From positions 158,391 through 222,390 of the forward strand of contig VJOU01000001.1 in the NCBI GenBank assembly GCA_007050995.1: a DNA stretch of 64,000 nt, written 5' to 3'. The position numbers were made by a program, and so were the translations under genes. Origin of the DNA: Glycocaulis profundi (GTDB lineage: Bacteria > Pseudomonadota > Alphaproteobacteria > Caulobacterales > Maricaulaceae). The notes beneath the pieces were generated by a model. That model saw only the letters and a list, made by a program, of their open reading frames with translations, was not told the DNA's origin and did no database searches. Below are positions 20,356 through 28,148 of this stretch, piece by piece (position 1 is the stretch's first letter; the number at the start of each line of letters is the position of its first letter).

Positions 20356-21453
20356 TCAGGCCGGGACGGGCGCGTTCTCCGCGATCAGGCCCTCTGATTT
20401 GAGCTCCGCCCAGAAGTCGGCGGGGATGGCGGCGGTCATCGAGGCGGCGTTCTCCACCGACTGGCGCAGATTGCGCGAGCCGGGGATGGTGGCGCTGACC
20501 ACGTCGGGCGCGGCGGTGAACTGCAGGGCGGCGGTGCGCATGTCCACCTCGTGGGCGTGGCAGACCGCGCTCAGGCGCGCGCGCTTCTCGAACGCGCCGT
20601 CAGGGATGTCCGGCCCGTAATTGTAGCGGTCGCGGCCCGACAGGAAGCCGTTGTTGAGCGGCGCGCCCACCACGATGGATCCGCCCGCCTCCTCGACCAG
20701 CGGGAAGACCTCGTCCAGCGCGCGCTCGTGCTCCATGAGCGAATACTGGGTGGCCAACAGCAGGATGTCGGGATCGGCCTCGCGGAAGGAGCGCACGGCG
20801 GGCTCGATCCGGTTCACGCCCATGCCCCAGGCCTTGATGAGGCCTTCCTCCTTCATCCGCTCCAGCTCGGGCATGGCGCCCTCCAGCGCGATCTCGAACT
20901 GCTCCTCCCAGTCGCCGATCCGGGCCTGGCCCTCCTCGAGATCGTGGATGAAGACGATGTCCAGATGGGCCATGCCCAGCCGGTGCAGGCTGTCCTCCAC
21001 CGAGCGGCGCGTGCCCTCGGCGGTGAAGTCGAATTCGTAATCGAACGGGCCGGGGGCCATCCAGCTTCCCACCTGGTCCACGGACGGGTCGGGGGTGAGC
21101 ACGCGGCCGATCTTGGTGGAGATGACGACCTCGTCCCGGGGCTTGTCGTGCAGGTAAAGCCCGAAGCGGCGCTCGCCCAGCCCCAGCCCGTACCAGGGCG
21201 AGGTGTCGAAATAGCGCATCCCGGAGTCCCATGCCGCCTCGACCGCTTCGAGGATTTCGCGCTCGGGCTTGACCTGACGGCCATTGGCCATCGGCCCGCC
21301 GCCCATGCCGATCTTCCATGGCGGGCGGTATCGGCCGCCTTCGGGATTGGCGGGCATGTCGTCGGGGGAGAGCGGGCTGGCGAGGGCGGGGCGCGCAGCG
21401 GCGGCCGCGGCGGTCAGCCCCGCCCCGGCGAGAAAGGTGCGGCGGGTGGTCAT
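20356..21453 (-). CDS. Aldo/keto reductase with Tat-type signal
   Basis: 365-aa protein. N-terminal TTRRTFLAGAGLTAAAAAA followed by ARPALA is a twin-arginine-type signal, predicting export of a folded cofactor-containing enzyme. The body is an aldo/keto reductase barrel: YFDTSPWYGLGLGERRFG holds the catalytic Asp and Tyr, STKIGR the Lys, and FIHD the His; close to the D-threo-aldose / galactose dehydrogenase type. Start ATG 21453; the frame extends upstream to 22128 only as a shadow of the next gene. Substrate unknown; a periplasmic AKR is somewhat unusual. Confidence 0.85.
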   Translation of the reverse strand: MTTRRTFLAGAGLTAAAAAARPALASPLSPDDMPANPEGGRYRPPWKIGMGGGPMANGRQVKPEREILEAVEAAWDSGMRYFDTSPWYGLGLGERRFGLYLHDKPRDEVVISTKIGRVLTPDPSVDQVGSWMAPGPFDYEFDFTAEGTRRSVEDSLHRLGMAHLDIVFIHDLEEGQARIGDWEEQFEIALEGAMPELERMKEEGLIKAWGMGVNRIEPAVRSFREADPDILLLATQYSLMEHERALDEVFPLVEEAGGSIVVGAPLNNGFLSGRDRYNYGPDIPDGAFEKRARLSAVCHAHEVDMRTAALQFTAAPDVVSATIPGSRNLRQSVENAASMTAAIPADFWAELKSEGLIAENAPVPA

Positions 21454-21579
21454 GGCGCGGGGCTCCTGAGCGGCGGATGAAGGATGGCTGCGTAAAGCCA
21501 ACGCGGAGGAAGCCCTGCGGTTGCGGGAAAACCGGCAGGGTTTAAATGAGAGGCCCCGGCGGGCGGGACTGGAGTGACG

Positions 21580-22026
21580 ATGATCGAGTATCTCGCCGCG
21601 GCGTTCACGGCCGCCTTTCTGGGCTTCTTTCCCCTGACCGAGTTCTATGTCGCGGTGCCGGTGGGCATGGCGATGGGCCTGTCCGCGCCGTCCGCCGCGC
21701 TGTGGACGATCGTCGGCAATTTCCTGCCCGCGGTGATGATCCATTCCGGCTTCGAGGCGATCGAGCGGCGCTGGCCGCGCTTCACCGGCTGGCTGCACGG
21801 GCGGGTGTCGGAACGCTGGCGCGGGCGGCTGGAAAAGGGCGGGCTGGTCTGGGTGTTCGTGCTGCTGCCCATCGCGGGCACGTGGGCCACGGCCGCGGCG
21901 GTCAAGGGGCTGGGCCTGTCGAAGAAGACCGCCCTGCTCTGGCCGCTGCTGGCGATCGTCTTTTACTCGGCCGCGACCGCGGCCCTGATCGCGGCGGGCG
22001 TGGACCTGTTCTGGCGGGAGGACTAA
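21580..22026 (+). CDS. Small multidrug-export-type membrane protein
   Basis: 148-aa integral membrane protein resembling the PF06695 small multidrug export family: FPLTEFYVAVPVGMAMGL near the N-terminus, GNFLPAVMIHSGF, then a basic loop and LPIAGTWATAAAVKGLGLSKK. About four membrane helices. ATG 21580 is chosen because GGAG ends 5 bases upstream; a GTG at 21574 overlaps it. The family name comes from one early report and transport is not established. The stop overlaps the end of the convergent tesB gene by 4 bases. Confidence 0.7.
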   Translation: MIEYLAAAFTAAFLGFFPLTEFYVAVPVGMAMGLSAPSAALWTIVGNFLPAVMIHSGFEAIERRWPRFTGWLHGRVSERWRGRLEKGGLVWVFVLLPIAGTWATAAAVKGLGLSKKTALLWPLLAIVFYSAATAALIAAGVDLFWRED

Positions 22027-22904
22027 TCGCGCAGCCGGATCAGGCCTTCCTGGGCGGTGGAGGCGACCAGCTTGCCCTCGCGGGTGAAGAAGCGGCCCCG
22101 GTTGAAGCCGCGCGCGCCGCCCGCCCACGGGCTGTCGGTGTCATAAAGCAGCCAGTCGTCCATGCGCGCGTCCTCGTGTAGCCACAGGGCATGGTCCAGG
22201 CTCGCGCTCTGGAAGCCGCGGGTCAGCCAGCTCACGCCATGGGGCTGTATCGCGGTGCTCAGCAGCGCCATGTCGGACACGTAGGCCAGCGCCGCGCGGT
22301 GCAGGCGCGGATCGTCGCCCAGCCCGGCGCCGAGCCGGAACCAGATGCGCCGCCGGGGCTCGCGCGGCTCGGGCCGGACCGGCGTCCACGCCTCCACCGG
22401 GCGCATGTCCACGGGCCGGGTGGAGATGAAGTGCCGCCACAGCTCGGGGACTTCGTCGCCCAGCGCCTCGATGCGCTCGGCCTCGCTGGGCAGGGTCTCG
22501 GGGGCGGGGACGTCGGGCATGGCGTCCTGATGGGAGAGGCCGTCCTCGTGGACGTGGAAGGAGCAGGACAGGGTGAGGATGGGGCGGTCCTTCTGGATCG
22601 CCACCACGCGGCGGTTGGAGAAGCTGCCGCCGTCGAAATCGCGCTCGACCCGGTAGTCGATGGGGTGGTCCTCGTCGCCGCCGCGCAGGAAACAGGCGTG
22701 CAGGGCGTGGGGCGCGCGGGCCGCGTCCACGGTCTCCGCCGCGCTCATCAGGCCCTGGGCCACCACCTGTCCGCCGAACACCCGGCCCCGCCCGCCCGGC
22801 TGGCGCGCGCCGCGGTAAAGATCGGTGTCCAGCGGGGAGACGGTGAGCAGGCGGGCGAGGGCCGCCGTGCGCGAATCGAGGTCCGGGTCCGTGCTGCCGC
22901 TCAT
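22023..22904 (-). CDS. tesB: Acyl-CoA thioesterase II
   Basis: 293-aa double hot-dog thioesterase, hydrolysing medium and long acyl-CoAs. Family signatures are GRVFGGQVVAQGL, HACFLRGGDEDHPIDYRVE, SFSNRRVVAIQ in the first half and ASLDHALWLHED, LLYDTDSPWAGGARGFNRG in the second, which includes the catalytic Asp region. Full length. It is the second TesB-type gene of the window (see 15118-15912) and lies near the end of the acyl-CoA region. Confidence 0.93.
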   Translation of the reverse strand: MSGSTDPDLDSRTAALARLLTVSPLDTDLYRGARQPGGRGRVFGGQVVAQGLMSAAETVDAARAPHALHACFLRGGDEDHPIDYRVERDFDGGSFSNRRVVAIQKDRPILTLSCSFHVHEDGLSHQDAMPDVPAPETLPSEAERIEALGDEVPELWRHFISTRPVDMRPVEAWTPVRPEPREPRRRIWFRLGAGLGDDPRLHRAALAYVSDMALLSTAIQPHGVSWLTRGFQSASLDHALWLHEDARMDDWLLYDTDSPWAGGARGFNRGRFFTREGKLVASTAQEGLIRLRD

Positions 22905-22993
22905 CGCCCAGCCTCCGTGCGAGTTGTTTTCAGAACGCAGGATGGCCCGCGCCGAGGGGGCGGGGCAAGGGGCTCAGAGAGTCCGGTATGGGA

Positions 22994-23734
22994 TCAGATG
23001 TCGTCCCAGGGCGGGGCGGGCATGGCGCGGTGAGCCGCCGAGATGGCGTCCGACCACTGTTTGCCCAGCTCCCGGAAATAGGGGTCTTCCGCCTCGATCC
23101 GGCGTTGGACGCCCTTCAGGGCGCCGGGGCGGATGACGATCATGTCGAAGGGCAGGCCCACGCCGAGATTGGAGCGGATGGTGGAGTCGAACGAGATCAG
23201 GCCCAGCTTGACCGCCTCGACCAGCGGGGTGTCGGTGCGCAGGGCGCGGTCCAGGATCGGCTTGCCGTATTTCAGCTCGCCCACCTGCAGGTAGGGCGTG
23301 TCGGCGCCGCACTCGATGGCGTTGCCTTCGGGATAGATCAGATAGAGCCCCAGCTCCCCGCCCGCGACCTGGCCGCCCAGCAGGATGGTCGCGCCCATGT
23401 CCACGCTCTGGGCCTGAAGCCCGCTTTCGAAATCGCTTCGCACGCTCTTGATGGCGTGGCCGACCAGCTGGACCGCCCGGAACAGGGTGGGGGCGGTCAT
23501 CAGGGTCTCGGGCTCGACCGAGTCGGGCAGCTTTATGCCGTCCTTGAGGCGGTTGAGCGCGGTCTGGGTGACCGACAGATTGCCCGCGGTGGCGATCGCG
23601 ATCACGCGCTCGCCCGGCTTTTCGGTGACGAAGAGCTTTTTATAGGTGGAGATGTTGTCCACGCCCGCGTTGGTCCGGGTGTCGGCGATCATCGCCAGAC
23701 CCTCGTTCACGAGCATGCCCACGCAGTAAGTCAT
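22994..23734 (-). CDS. Anbu proteasome-like peptidase
   Basis: 246-aa Ntn-hydrolase of the Anbu (ancestral beta-subunit) group. After Met removal Thr2 would be the catalytic nucleophile (MTYCVGMLVNEGLAMIADTR), with D18 and K33 (NISTYKKLF) completing the proteasome-type centre, and TAGNLSVTQ as in the family. Known Anbu proteins form open helical rings rather than closed barrels, and no physiological substrate is established. Last gene of the ATP-grasp / alpha-E / transglutaminase / Anbu operon; 78 bases separate it from the transglutaminase gene. Confidence 0.92.
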   Translation of the reverse strand: MTYCVGMLVNEGLAMIADTRTNAGVDNISTYKKLFVTEKPGERVIAIATAGNLSVTQTALNRLKDGIKLPDSVEPETLMTAPTLFRAVQLVGHAIKSVRSDFESGLQAQSVDMGATILLGGQVAGGELGLYLIYPEGNAIECGADTPYLQVGELKYGKPILDRALRTDTPLVEAVKLGLISFDSTIRSNLGVGLPFDMIVIRPGALKGVQRRIEAEDPYFRELGKQWSDAISAAHRAMPAPPWDDI

Positions 23735-23812
23735 CCGAGCGGCGCTCCCACGCCGGAAAATCCGGCTCTGCCGGGAAAAGTGTTAGCCGATTCCCCGCGC
23801 CTGCGCGCGGGC

Positions 23813-24634
23813 CTATTCCTGACTCTGGACGGCGGGCTGGCCGCGCACCTTCAGGCTCACCTCCAGCCGCTCGCCCGCGCCGCCATAGCTGGTCCCGCGC
23901 ACGGGCGCCGCGCCCAGATAATCCAGCCCCGATGCGACGCGAATATGGCCGTCCGCGGCGCTGATGCCGTTGGCGGGGTCGAACCCCACCCAGCCGAGAT
24001 CCTCGATATAGGCCTCCGCCCAGGCGTGGGCGGCGTCCTGGTCGACCTGCCCGTCCGAGCGCCGCATGTGGCCCGAGACATAGCGGGCCGGAACGCCCAG
24101 CCAGCGGGCGGCGGCGATGAAGACGTGGGCGTGGTCCTGGCATACGCCCCGGCCCAGCGCGAAGGCGTCCGCGGCCGTGTTCCAGGCGTCGGTGGCGCCG
24201 GTGTCGAAGCCGATCCGCTCGTGGACCGCGCCCATCAGCCGGTGCATCGCGTCCAGCCGGCTGCCGCCCGCGAACCCCGCGGCGAACGCGCGGATCGCGG
24301 CGTCGGGCGCGGTCAGGGGCGTTTCGCGCAGGAAGACCAGCGCGGGCTGGCGCTCGGGCCAGCCGCGCAGCACGCCGCCGGTGTCGAAGGTGGCGATCTC
24401 GCCCGACACCGTGACGGTGAGCGTGTCCACCGGGCGCTCGGTGTACAGGGTGTGGACGATGTTGCCGAAGGCGTCCTCGCTCTGGCGGATGCGGGCGTCC
24501 GCGTCGGTCTCGATCCGCCAGCGTCGCACGTGCTGGCTCTCGCACGAGCGCGGCGTCTTGCGCAGCACCTGGATGATGAAGCGCGGCGCGGCGTCGTAGT
24601 CGTAGCGGGTGGCGTGGTCGACCCGGATCAGCAT
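23813..24634 (-). CDS. Transglutaminase-like protein of the ATP-grasp/Anbu operon
   Basis: 273-aa protein with an N-terminal beta domain (bacterial transglutaminase N-like, IRVDHATRYDYDAAP) and a transglutaminase/papain-fold core. The triad is visible: C165 in GRGVCQDHAH, H203 in DAAHAWAEAYI and D219 in GFDPANG. Likely a peptidase or amide-transfer enzyme rather than a classic cross-linker. It starts 2 bases after the alpha-E stop, so the two are coupled; the long upstream frame to 25255 is the alpha-E shadow. No signal peptide, so cytoplasmic. Confidence 0.9.
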   Translation of the reverse strand: MLIRVDHATRYDYDAAPRFIIQVLRKTPRSCESQHVRRWRIETDADARIRQSEDAFGNIVHTLYTERPVDTLTVTVSGEIATFDTGGVLRGWPERQPALVFLRETPLTAPDAAIRAFAAGFAGGSRLDAMHRLMGAVHERIGFDTGATDAWNTAADAFALGRGVCQDHAHVFIAAARWLGVPARYVSGHMRRSDGQVDQDAAHAWAEAYIEDLGWVGFDPANGISAADGHIRVASGLDYLGAAPVRGTSYGGAGERLEVSLKVRGQPAVQSQE

Positions 24635-24636
24635 GG

Positions 24637-25575
24637 TCAGCTCAGATACTGTTCTGCGACGGCCTGGCCCAGCGCGTTGTTGCCGTCCAGGAAGTCCTGA
24701 ATGTATTCGTGCAGGCCCGACTGGAAGACCGCCTGGATGGAGCTTTCCTCCAGCAGGCTGAGCCGGGCCGAGGCGATGCGCTGGGACGGGCCGCGGCGGC
24801 CGTAATCGGCGGCCAGCCGTTCGAGATGATCCACGATGGCGGACTGGCAGCTCGCCAGCGAGCGGGGCATCTGACGGTTCAGCACCAGAAGGTCGGCGAC
24901 CAGCCACGGCTTGACGCTGTCGCGATAGACCCAGCGATAGGCGGTCAGGGCGGAGACTTCGCGCAGCAGGGTGGTCCACTGGAAGTAATCGAGCTGGCCG
25001 CCCACCCGCTCGCCCTCGGGCAGCAGCAGATGATATTTCACGTCCAGCAGGCGCGCGGTGTTGTCCGCCCGCTCGATGGACGCGCCCAGACGCAGGAACC
25101 AGAAGGCGTCGTTCCTGAGCATGGTCCGGCTGGCCGCGCCCTCCACCGACAGGGTCACGGTCTTCACCCAGCCCAGAAAGTCGATGAACTCGGCCCGGCG
25201 GGCGGGCTGGCCCTGCTCGCCCAGCGCGTTCCAGGCGCCGTTGATCGCCTCCCACAGCTCGACGGTCAGCGCGGTGCGCACCGAGCGGGCGTTGGTGCGC
25301 GCGCGGATCAGGCAGCTTCGGATCGAGGAGGGGTTGTCGTCGGAGAAGGCGAGGTATTCGCGCACGGTCTTCTCGTTCGCGGGGCGCTCGGTCGCGTCGA
25401 AAGCCCAGCCCACCCCGGCGGAGTCCACCGCGCCGCGCCAGGCCTGCTCGGCCCCGCCATCGCGCGAGGGGATGGAGGACAGGCGCAGGGTGGCTTCGAG
25501 GATGCGGGCGAGGAAGTCCGCCCGCTCCACGTAGCGGCCGATCCAGTACAGGCTGTCTGCGGTGCGCGAGAGCAT
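24637..25575 (-). CDS. Alpha-E domain protein
   Basis: 312-aa all-helical protein of the alpha-E family, with the signature start MLSRTADSLYWIGRYVERAD and later TMLRNDAFWFLRLGASIERADNTARLLD. No known enzymatic activity; alpha-E genes accompany circularly permuted ATP-grasp genes almost without exception, so it is thought to be a partner of that enzyme. The ATG shares one base with the TGA of the ATP-grasp gene (TGATG), a strong sign of coupled translation. Confidence 0.92.
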   Translation of the reverse strand: MLSRTADSLYWIGRYVERADFLARILEATLRLSSIPSRDGGAEQAWRGAVDSAGVGWAFDATERPANEKTVREYLAFSDDNPSSIRSCLIRARTNARSVRTALTVELWEAINGAWNALGEQGQPARRAEFIDFLGWVKTVTLSVEGAASRTMLRNDAFWFLRLGASIERADNTARLLDVKYHLLLPEGERVGGQLDYFQWTTLLREVSALTAYRWVYRDSVKPWLVADLLVLNRQMPRSLASCQSAIVDHLERLAADYGRRGPSQRIASARLSLLEESSIQAVFQSGLHEYIQDFLDGNNALGQAVAEQYLS

Positions 25576-26993
25576 CAGGCGTCCAGCACCCAGGTGTCCT
25601 TGGTGCCGCCTCCCTGGCTGGAATTGACCACGAGCGAGCCTTCCTTGAGCGCCACCCGCGTCAGCCCGCCCGGCGCCACTTCCACCCCCTGCGGGCCGGT
25701 CAGCACGAAGGGGCGCAGGTCCACGTGGCGGCTGGCCAGCCCGTCGCCGGACAGGGTGGGCGCGGTGGACAGCTGCAGGGTGGGCTGGGCGATGAAAGCG
25801 GCGGGGTCGGCCTGGAGCTTCGCGCGGAACTGCTCGACCTCGGCTTTGGTGGCCGCGGGGCCGACCAGCATGCCGTAGCCGCCCGAGCCGCCCACCTCCT
25901 TGACCACCAGCTCGGGCAGGCGGGCGAGCACTTCCTTCAGCGCGTCCGGCTCGCGGCAGCGCCAGGTGGGCACGTTGTGCAGGATCGGATCCTCGCCGGT
26001 GAAGAAGCGGATGATCTCGGGCATGTAGGTGTAGACCGCCTTGTCGTCGGCCACCCCGGTCCCCACCGCGTTCGCCAGCGTCACCCGGCCCGCGGCGTAG
26101 GCGGTCATCAGCCCCGGCACGCCCAGCGCGCTGTCGGGATTGAAGGCGAGGGGGTCGAGATAGTCGTCGTCGACCCGGCGGTAGATCACGTCCACCCGCT
26201 GCGGCCCCTCGGTGGTGCGCATCAGCACCCGGCCGTCATCGACATACAGGTCCGAGCCCTCGACCAGCTCCACCCCCAGCTTGTCGGCCAGGAAGGAGTG
26301 CTCGTAATAGGCCGAGTTGAACGGGCCGGGGGTCAGCACCACGACATTGGGCTCGCTTCCCGCGCTCTCGGGGGCGCTGGCCTTCAGGCTGGCCAGCAGC
26401 ATGTCGGTGTAGGTCTCCACCGGGCGGACGGGATATTCGCTGAACAGGTCGGGGAAGAGCCGCATCATCATCTCGCGGTTCTCCAGCATGTAGGAGACCC
26501 CCGAGGGCGTGCGGGCGTTGTCTTCGAGCACGTAGAAGCCGTCCTCGCCGGTGCGGATCAGGTCCACCCCCGCGATGTGGACCCAGACGTCCCGCGGCGG
26601 GCGCTTGCCGGCCATCTCGGGGCGGTAATGGGGATTGGTCAGCACCAGCTCGGGCGGGATGATCCCGGCCTTGAGGCATTCCTGGGGACCGTAGATGTCT
26701 TTCAGGAACAGGTTGAGCGCGGTCACCCGCTGGACCAGCCCCGCCTCGAGCTCCAGCCATTCGCTTGAGGAGATGATGCGCGGGACGACGTCGAACGGGA
26801 TCAGACGCTCGGCGGCGTCCGCCTCGCCATAGACCGCGAAGGTGATGCCCATGCGGCGGAAGAAGAGCTCGGCCTGGCGCGAGCGCGCCGCGAGCAGGTC
26901 GGCCGGTGCCTCCTCCAGCCACTGCGCCAGAGCCCGGTAGCTTTCGCGGACCCTGTCGGGCCCGCCCACCCCTGCCATTTCGTCGAACGCCAT
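25575..26993 (-). CDS. Circularly permuted ATP-grasp protein (type 2)
   Basis: 472-aa protein of the cp-ATP-grasp type 2 family (older DUF404/DUF407). Conserved blocks: FRRMGITFAVYG, LIPFDVVPRIIS, LFLKDIYGPQECLKAG, FYVLEDNARTPSGVSYMLENR, and late VVKEVGGSGGYGML, which would bind nucleotide. By fold it should ligate a carboxylate to an amine with ATP, so it is predicted to make a peptide-like or amide product; the substrate is not known. Start ATG 26993 has AAGGGG upstream; the ATG-like frame to 27068 is too long for the family. First gene of the operon. Confidence 0.92.
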   Translation of the reverse strand: MAFDEMAGVGGPDRVRESYRALAQWLEEAPADLLAARSRQAELFFRRMGITFAVYGEADAAERLIPFDVVPRIISSSEWLELEAGLVQRVTALNLFLKDIYGPQECLKAGIIPPELVLTNPHYRPEMAGKRPPRDVWVHIAGVDLIRTGEDGFYVLEDNARTPSGVSYMLENREMMMRLFPDLFSEYPVRPVETYTDMLLASLKASAPESAGSEPNVVVLTPGPFNSAYYEHSFLADKLGVELVEGSDLYVDDGRVLMRTTEGPQRVDVIYRRVDDDYLDPLAFNPDSALGVPGLMTAYAAGRVTLANAVGTGVADDKAVYTYMPEIIRFFTGEDPILHNVPTWRCREPDALKEVLARLPELVVKEVGGSGGYGMLVGPAATKAEVEQFRAKLQADPAAFIAQPTLQLSTAPTLSGDGLASRHVDLRPFVLTGPQGVEVAPGGLTRVALKEGSLVVNSSQGGGTKDTWVLDA

Positions 26994-27041
26994 CGCGACC
27001 GCCCCTTCCGCGTGAAGACTGTCTCCCTTCAGGCGGCGAGA

Positions 27042-27058
27042 GCAACAAAAAATGTTGC
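27042..27058. promoter_or_regulatory. Inverted repeat in the ATP-grasp/osmC divergent promoter region
   Basis: GCAACA and TGTTGC arms around five A residues, centred about 57 bases upstream of the ATP-grasp start and 107 upstream of osmC. A regulator site is plausible; nothing identifies the regulator. Confidence 0.35.
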
Positions 27059-27156
27059 ACTGCCGCAAAGAAGCGGAAAAAGACCCGGTATCGGAACGTC
27101 ACGCCGGGCGCTTAAGTTGCTTTCGATCAGGCCACAGGCATCAAGGAGAGCGGACG

Positions 27157-27585
27157 ATGGCGATCATCAACAAGGCCAGCGCGGTCTGGCAGGGCGGGCT
27201 GAAGGACGGCAAGGGCGAGATCTCGACCAAGAGCGGCGCGCTCTCGAGCCAGCCTTACGGCTTCAACACCCGCTTCGAAGGCGAGCCGGGGACCAATCCC
27301 GAGGAGCTGCTGGGGGCGGCGCACGCGGCCTGCTTCACCATGGCGCTGTCGCTGATCCTGGGCGAGGCGGGCCTGACGGCGGACCGGATGGAGACCACCG
27401 CCACGGTCAGTCTGGAAAAGAAGGATGACGGGTTCGAGATCACCAAGGTCCATCTGGACCTGAAGGGCTCGGTGCCCGGCGCGGATCAGGCGAAGTTCGA
27501 GGAGCTGGCCGCCAAGGCCAAGGACGGCTGTCCGGTCTCGAAACTGTTCAAGGCCGAGATCACGATGGACGCGACGCTGGACTGA
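27157..27585 (+). CDS. osmC: OsmC-family peroxidase
   Basis: 142-aa member of the OsmC/Ohr family, thiol-dependent reduction of organic hydroperoxides. Two redox cysteines are visible: C59 in HAACFTMAL and C125 in DGCPVSK. The start SAVWQGGLKDGKGEIST and the FNTRFEG.PGTNPEELL block are OsmC-like rather than Ohr-like. Start ATG 27157 has AAGGAG 8 bases upstream. Divergent from the ATP-grasp operon and followed by a terminator. Confidence 0.92.
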   Translation: MAIINKASAVWQGGLKDGKGEISTKSGALSSQPYGFNTRFEGEPGTNPEELLGAAHAACFTMALSLILGEAGLTADRMETTATVSLEKKDDGFEITKVHLDLKGSVPGADQAKFEELAAKAKDGCPVSKLFKAEITMDATLD

Positions 27586-27589
27586 CGAA

Positions 27590-27620
27590 AAAAGCCCCGC
27601 GCGGGGAGCGCGGGGCTTTT
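27590..27620. terminator. Bidirectional terminator after osmC
   Basis: Perfect 13-bp stem (27590-27602 and 27608-27620) around GGGGA with A and T runs outside, between osmC and the convergent RcnB-like gene. Confidence 0.92.
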
Positions 27621-27640
27621 CTGTCTCCGGCGGGACCCGT

Positions 27641-28027
27641 CTAGCGCGACAGGGCCTCGACGATGAGCTGGGTGGCGGTCTGGATCAGCAGGACCTCGCC
27701 GTCCACCTCGTAATAGGCGTGGCCGCGCGGGGGCGGGCCGTAGCCGTGACGCTCGTAATCACGGATCACCCGGTAATTCACGTCGCGGGGCAGGCGCTGG
27801 CCCGCGCGCCAGGCGTCGCGCTGGCCGTCGCGATAGCCGCGCTCATAGGAGCGGCGGTCGTCGCGGGAATGGCGCGCGTCGCGGGCCTGGCCGGGGCTGC
27901 ACCAGCCCTTCATGGCGTGGCCGGGCGGGCAGTGGGGCGGCTGAGCCGCCGCGGCGGCGGTGGCGACGGGCATCGGGGCGGCCAGAAGAACGGCGCCGCC
28001 GATCAGGGCCAGGGCATGGCGGGACAT
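27641..28027 (-). CDS. RcnB-like periplasmic protein
   Basis: 128-aa exported protein. Signal peptide at about 1-25 (SRHALALIGGAVLLAAP), then an Arg/Asp-rich linker, then the short RcnB domain YRVIRDYERHGYGPPPRGHAYYEVDGEVLLIQT. RcnB in E. coli affects nickel and cobalt homeostasis; most homologues are untested. Two Cys lie in the mature N-terminus (HCPPGHAMKGWC). No rcnA efflux pump is nearby, so a metal role here is only by family. Confidence 0.75.
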   Translation of the reverse strand: MSRHALALIGGAVLLAAPMPVATAAAAAQPPHCPPGHAMKGWCSPGQARDARHSRDDRRSYERGYRDGQRDAWRAGQRLPRDVNYRVIRDYERHGYGPPPRGHAYYEVDGEVLLIQTATQLIVEALSR

Positions 28028-28148
28028 GGCGGTCTCCTTGACGTCAAGCGGCGCGGAGGTCGCGCCTGACAGAGCAGATTGAACGGCCTGTCATGCGGAC
28101 GGGTTGCGTGACCATTTCGGGGCGGGCGCGTTCATCTTCGCGTCAGCT

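Noticed and set aside
21454-22128. N-terminal extension of the aldo/keto reductase
   Set aside because: Covers the antisense of the multidrug-type gene, and the Tat signal starts exactly at ATG 21453.
24635-25255. Extension of the transglutaminase frame into the alpha-E gene
   Set aside because: Alternate-frame shadow; ATG 24634 follows the alpha-E stop by 2 bases and gives the normal domain start.
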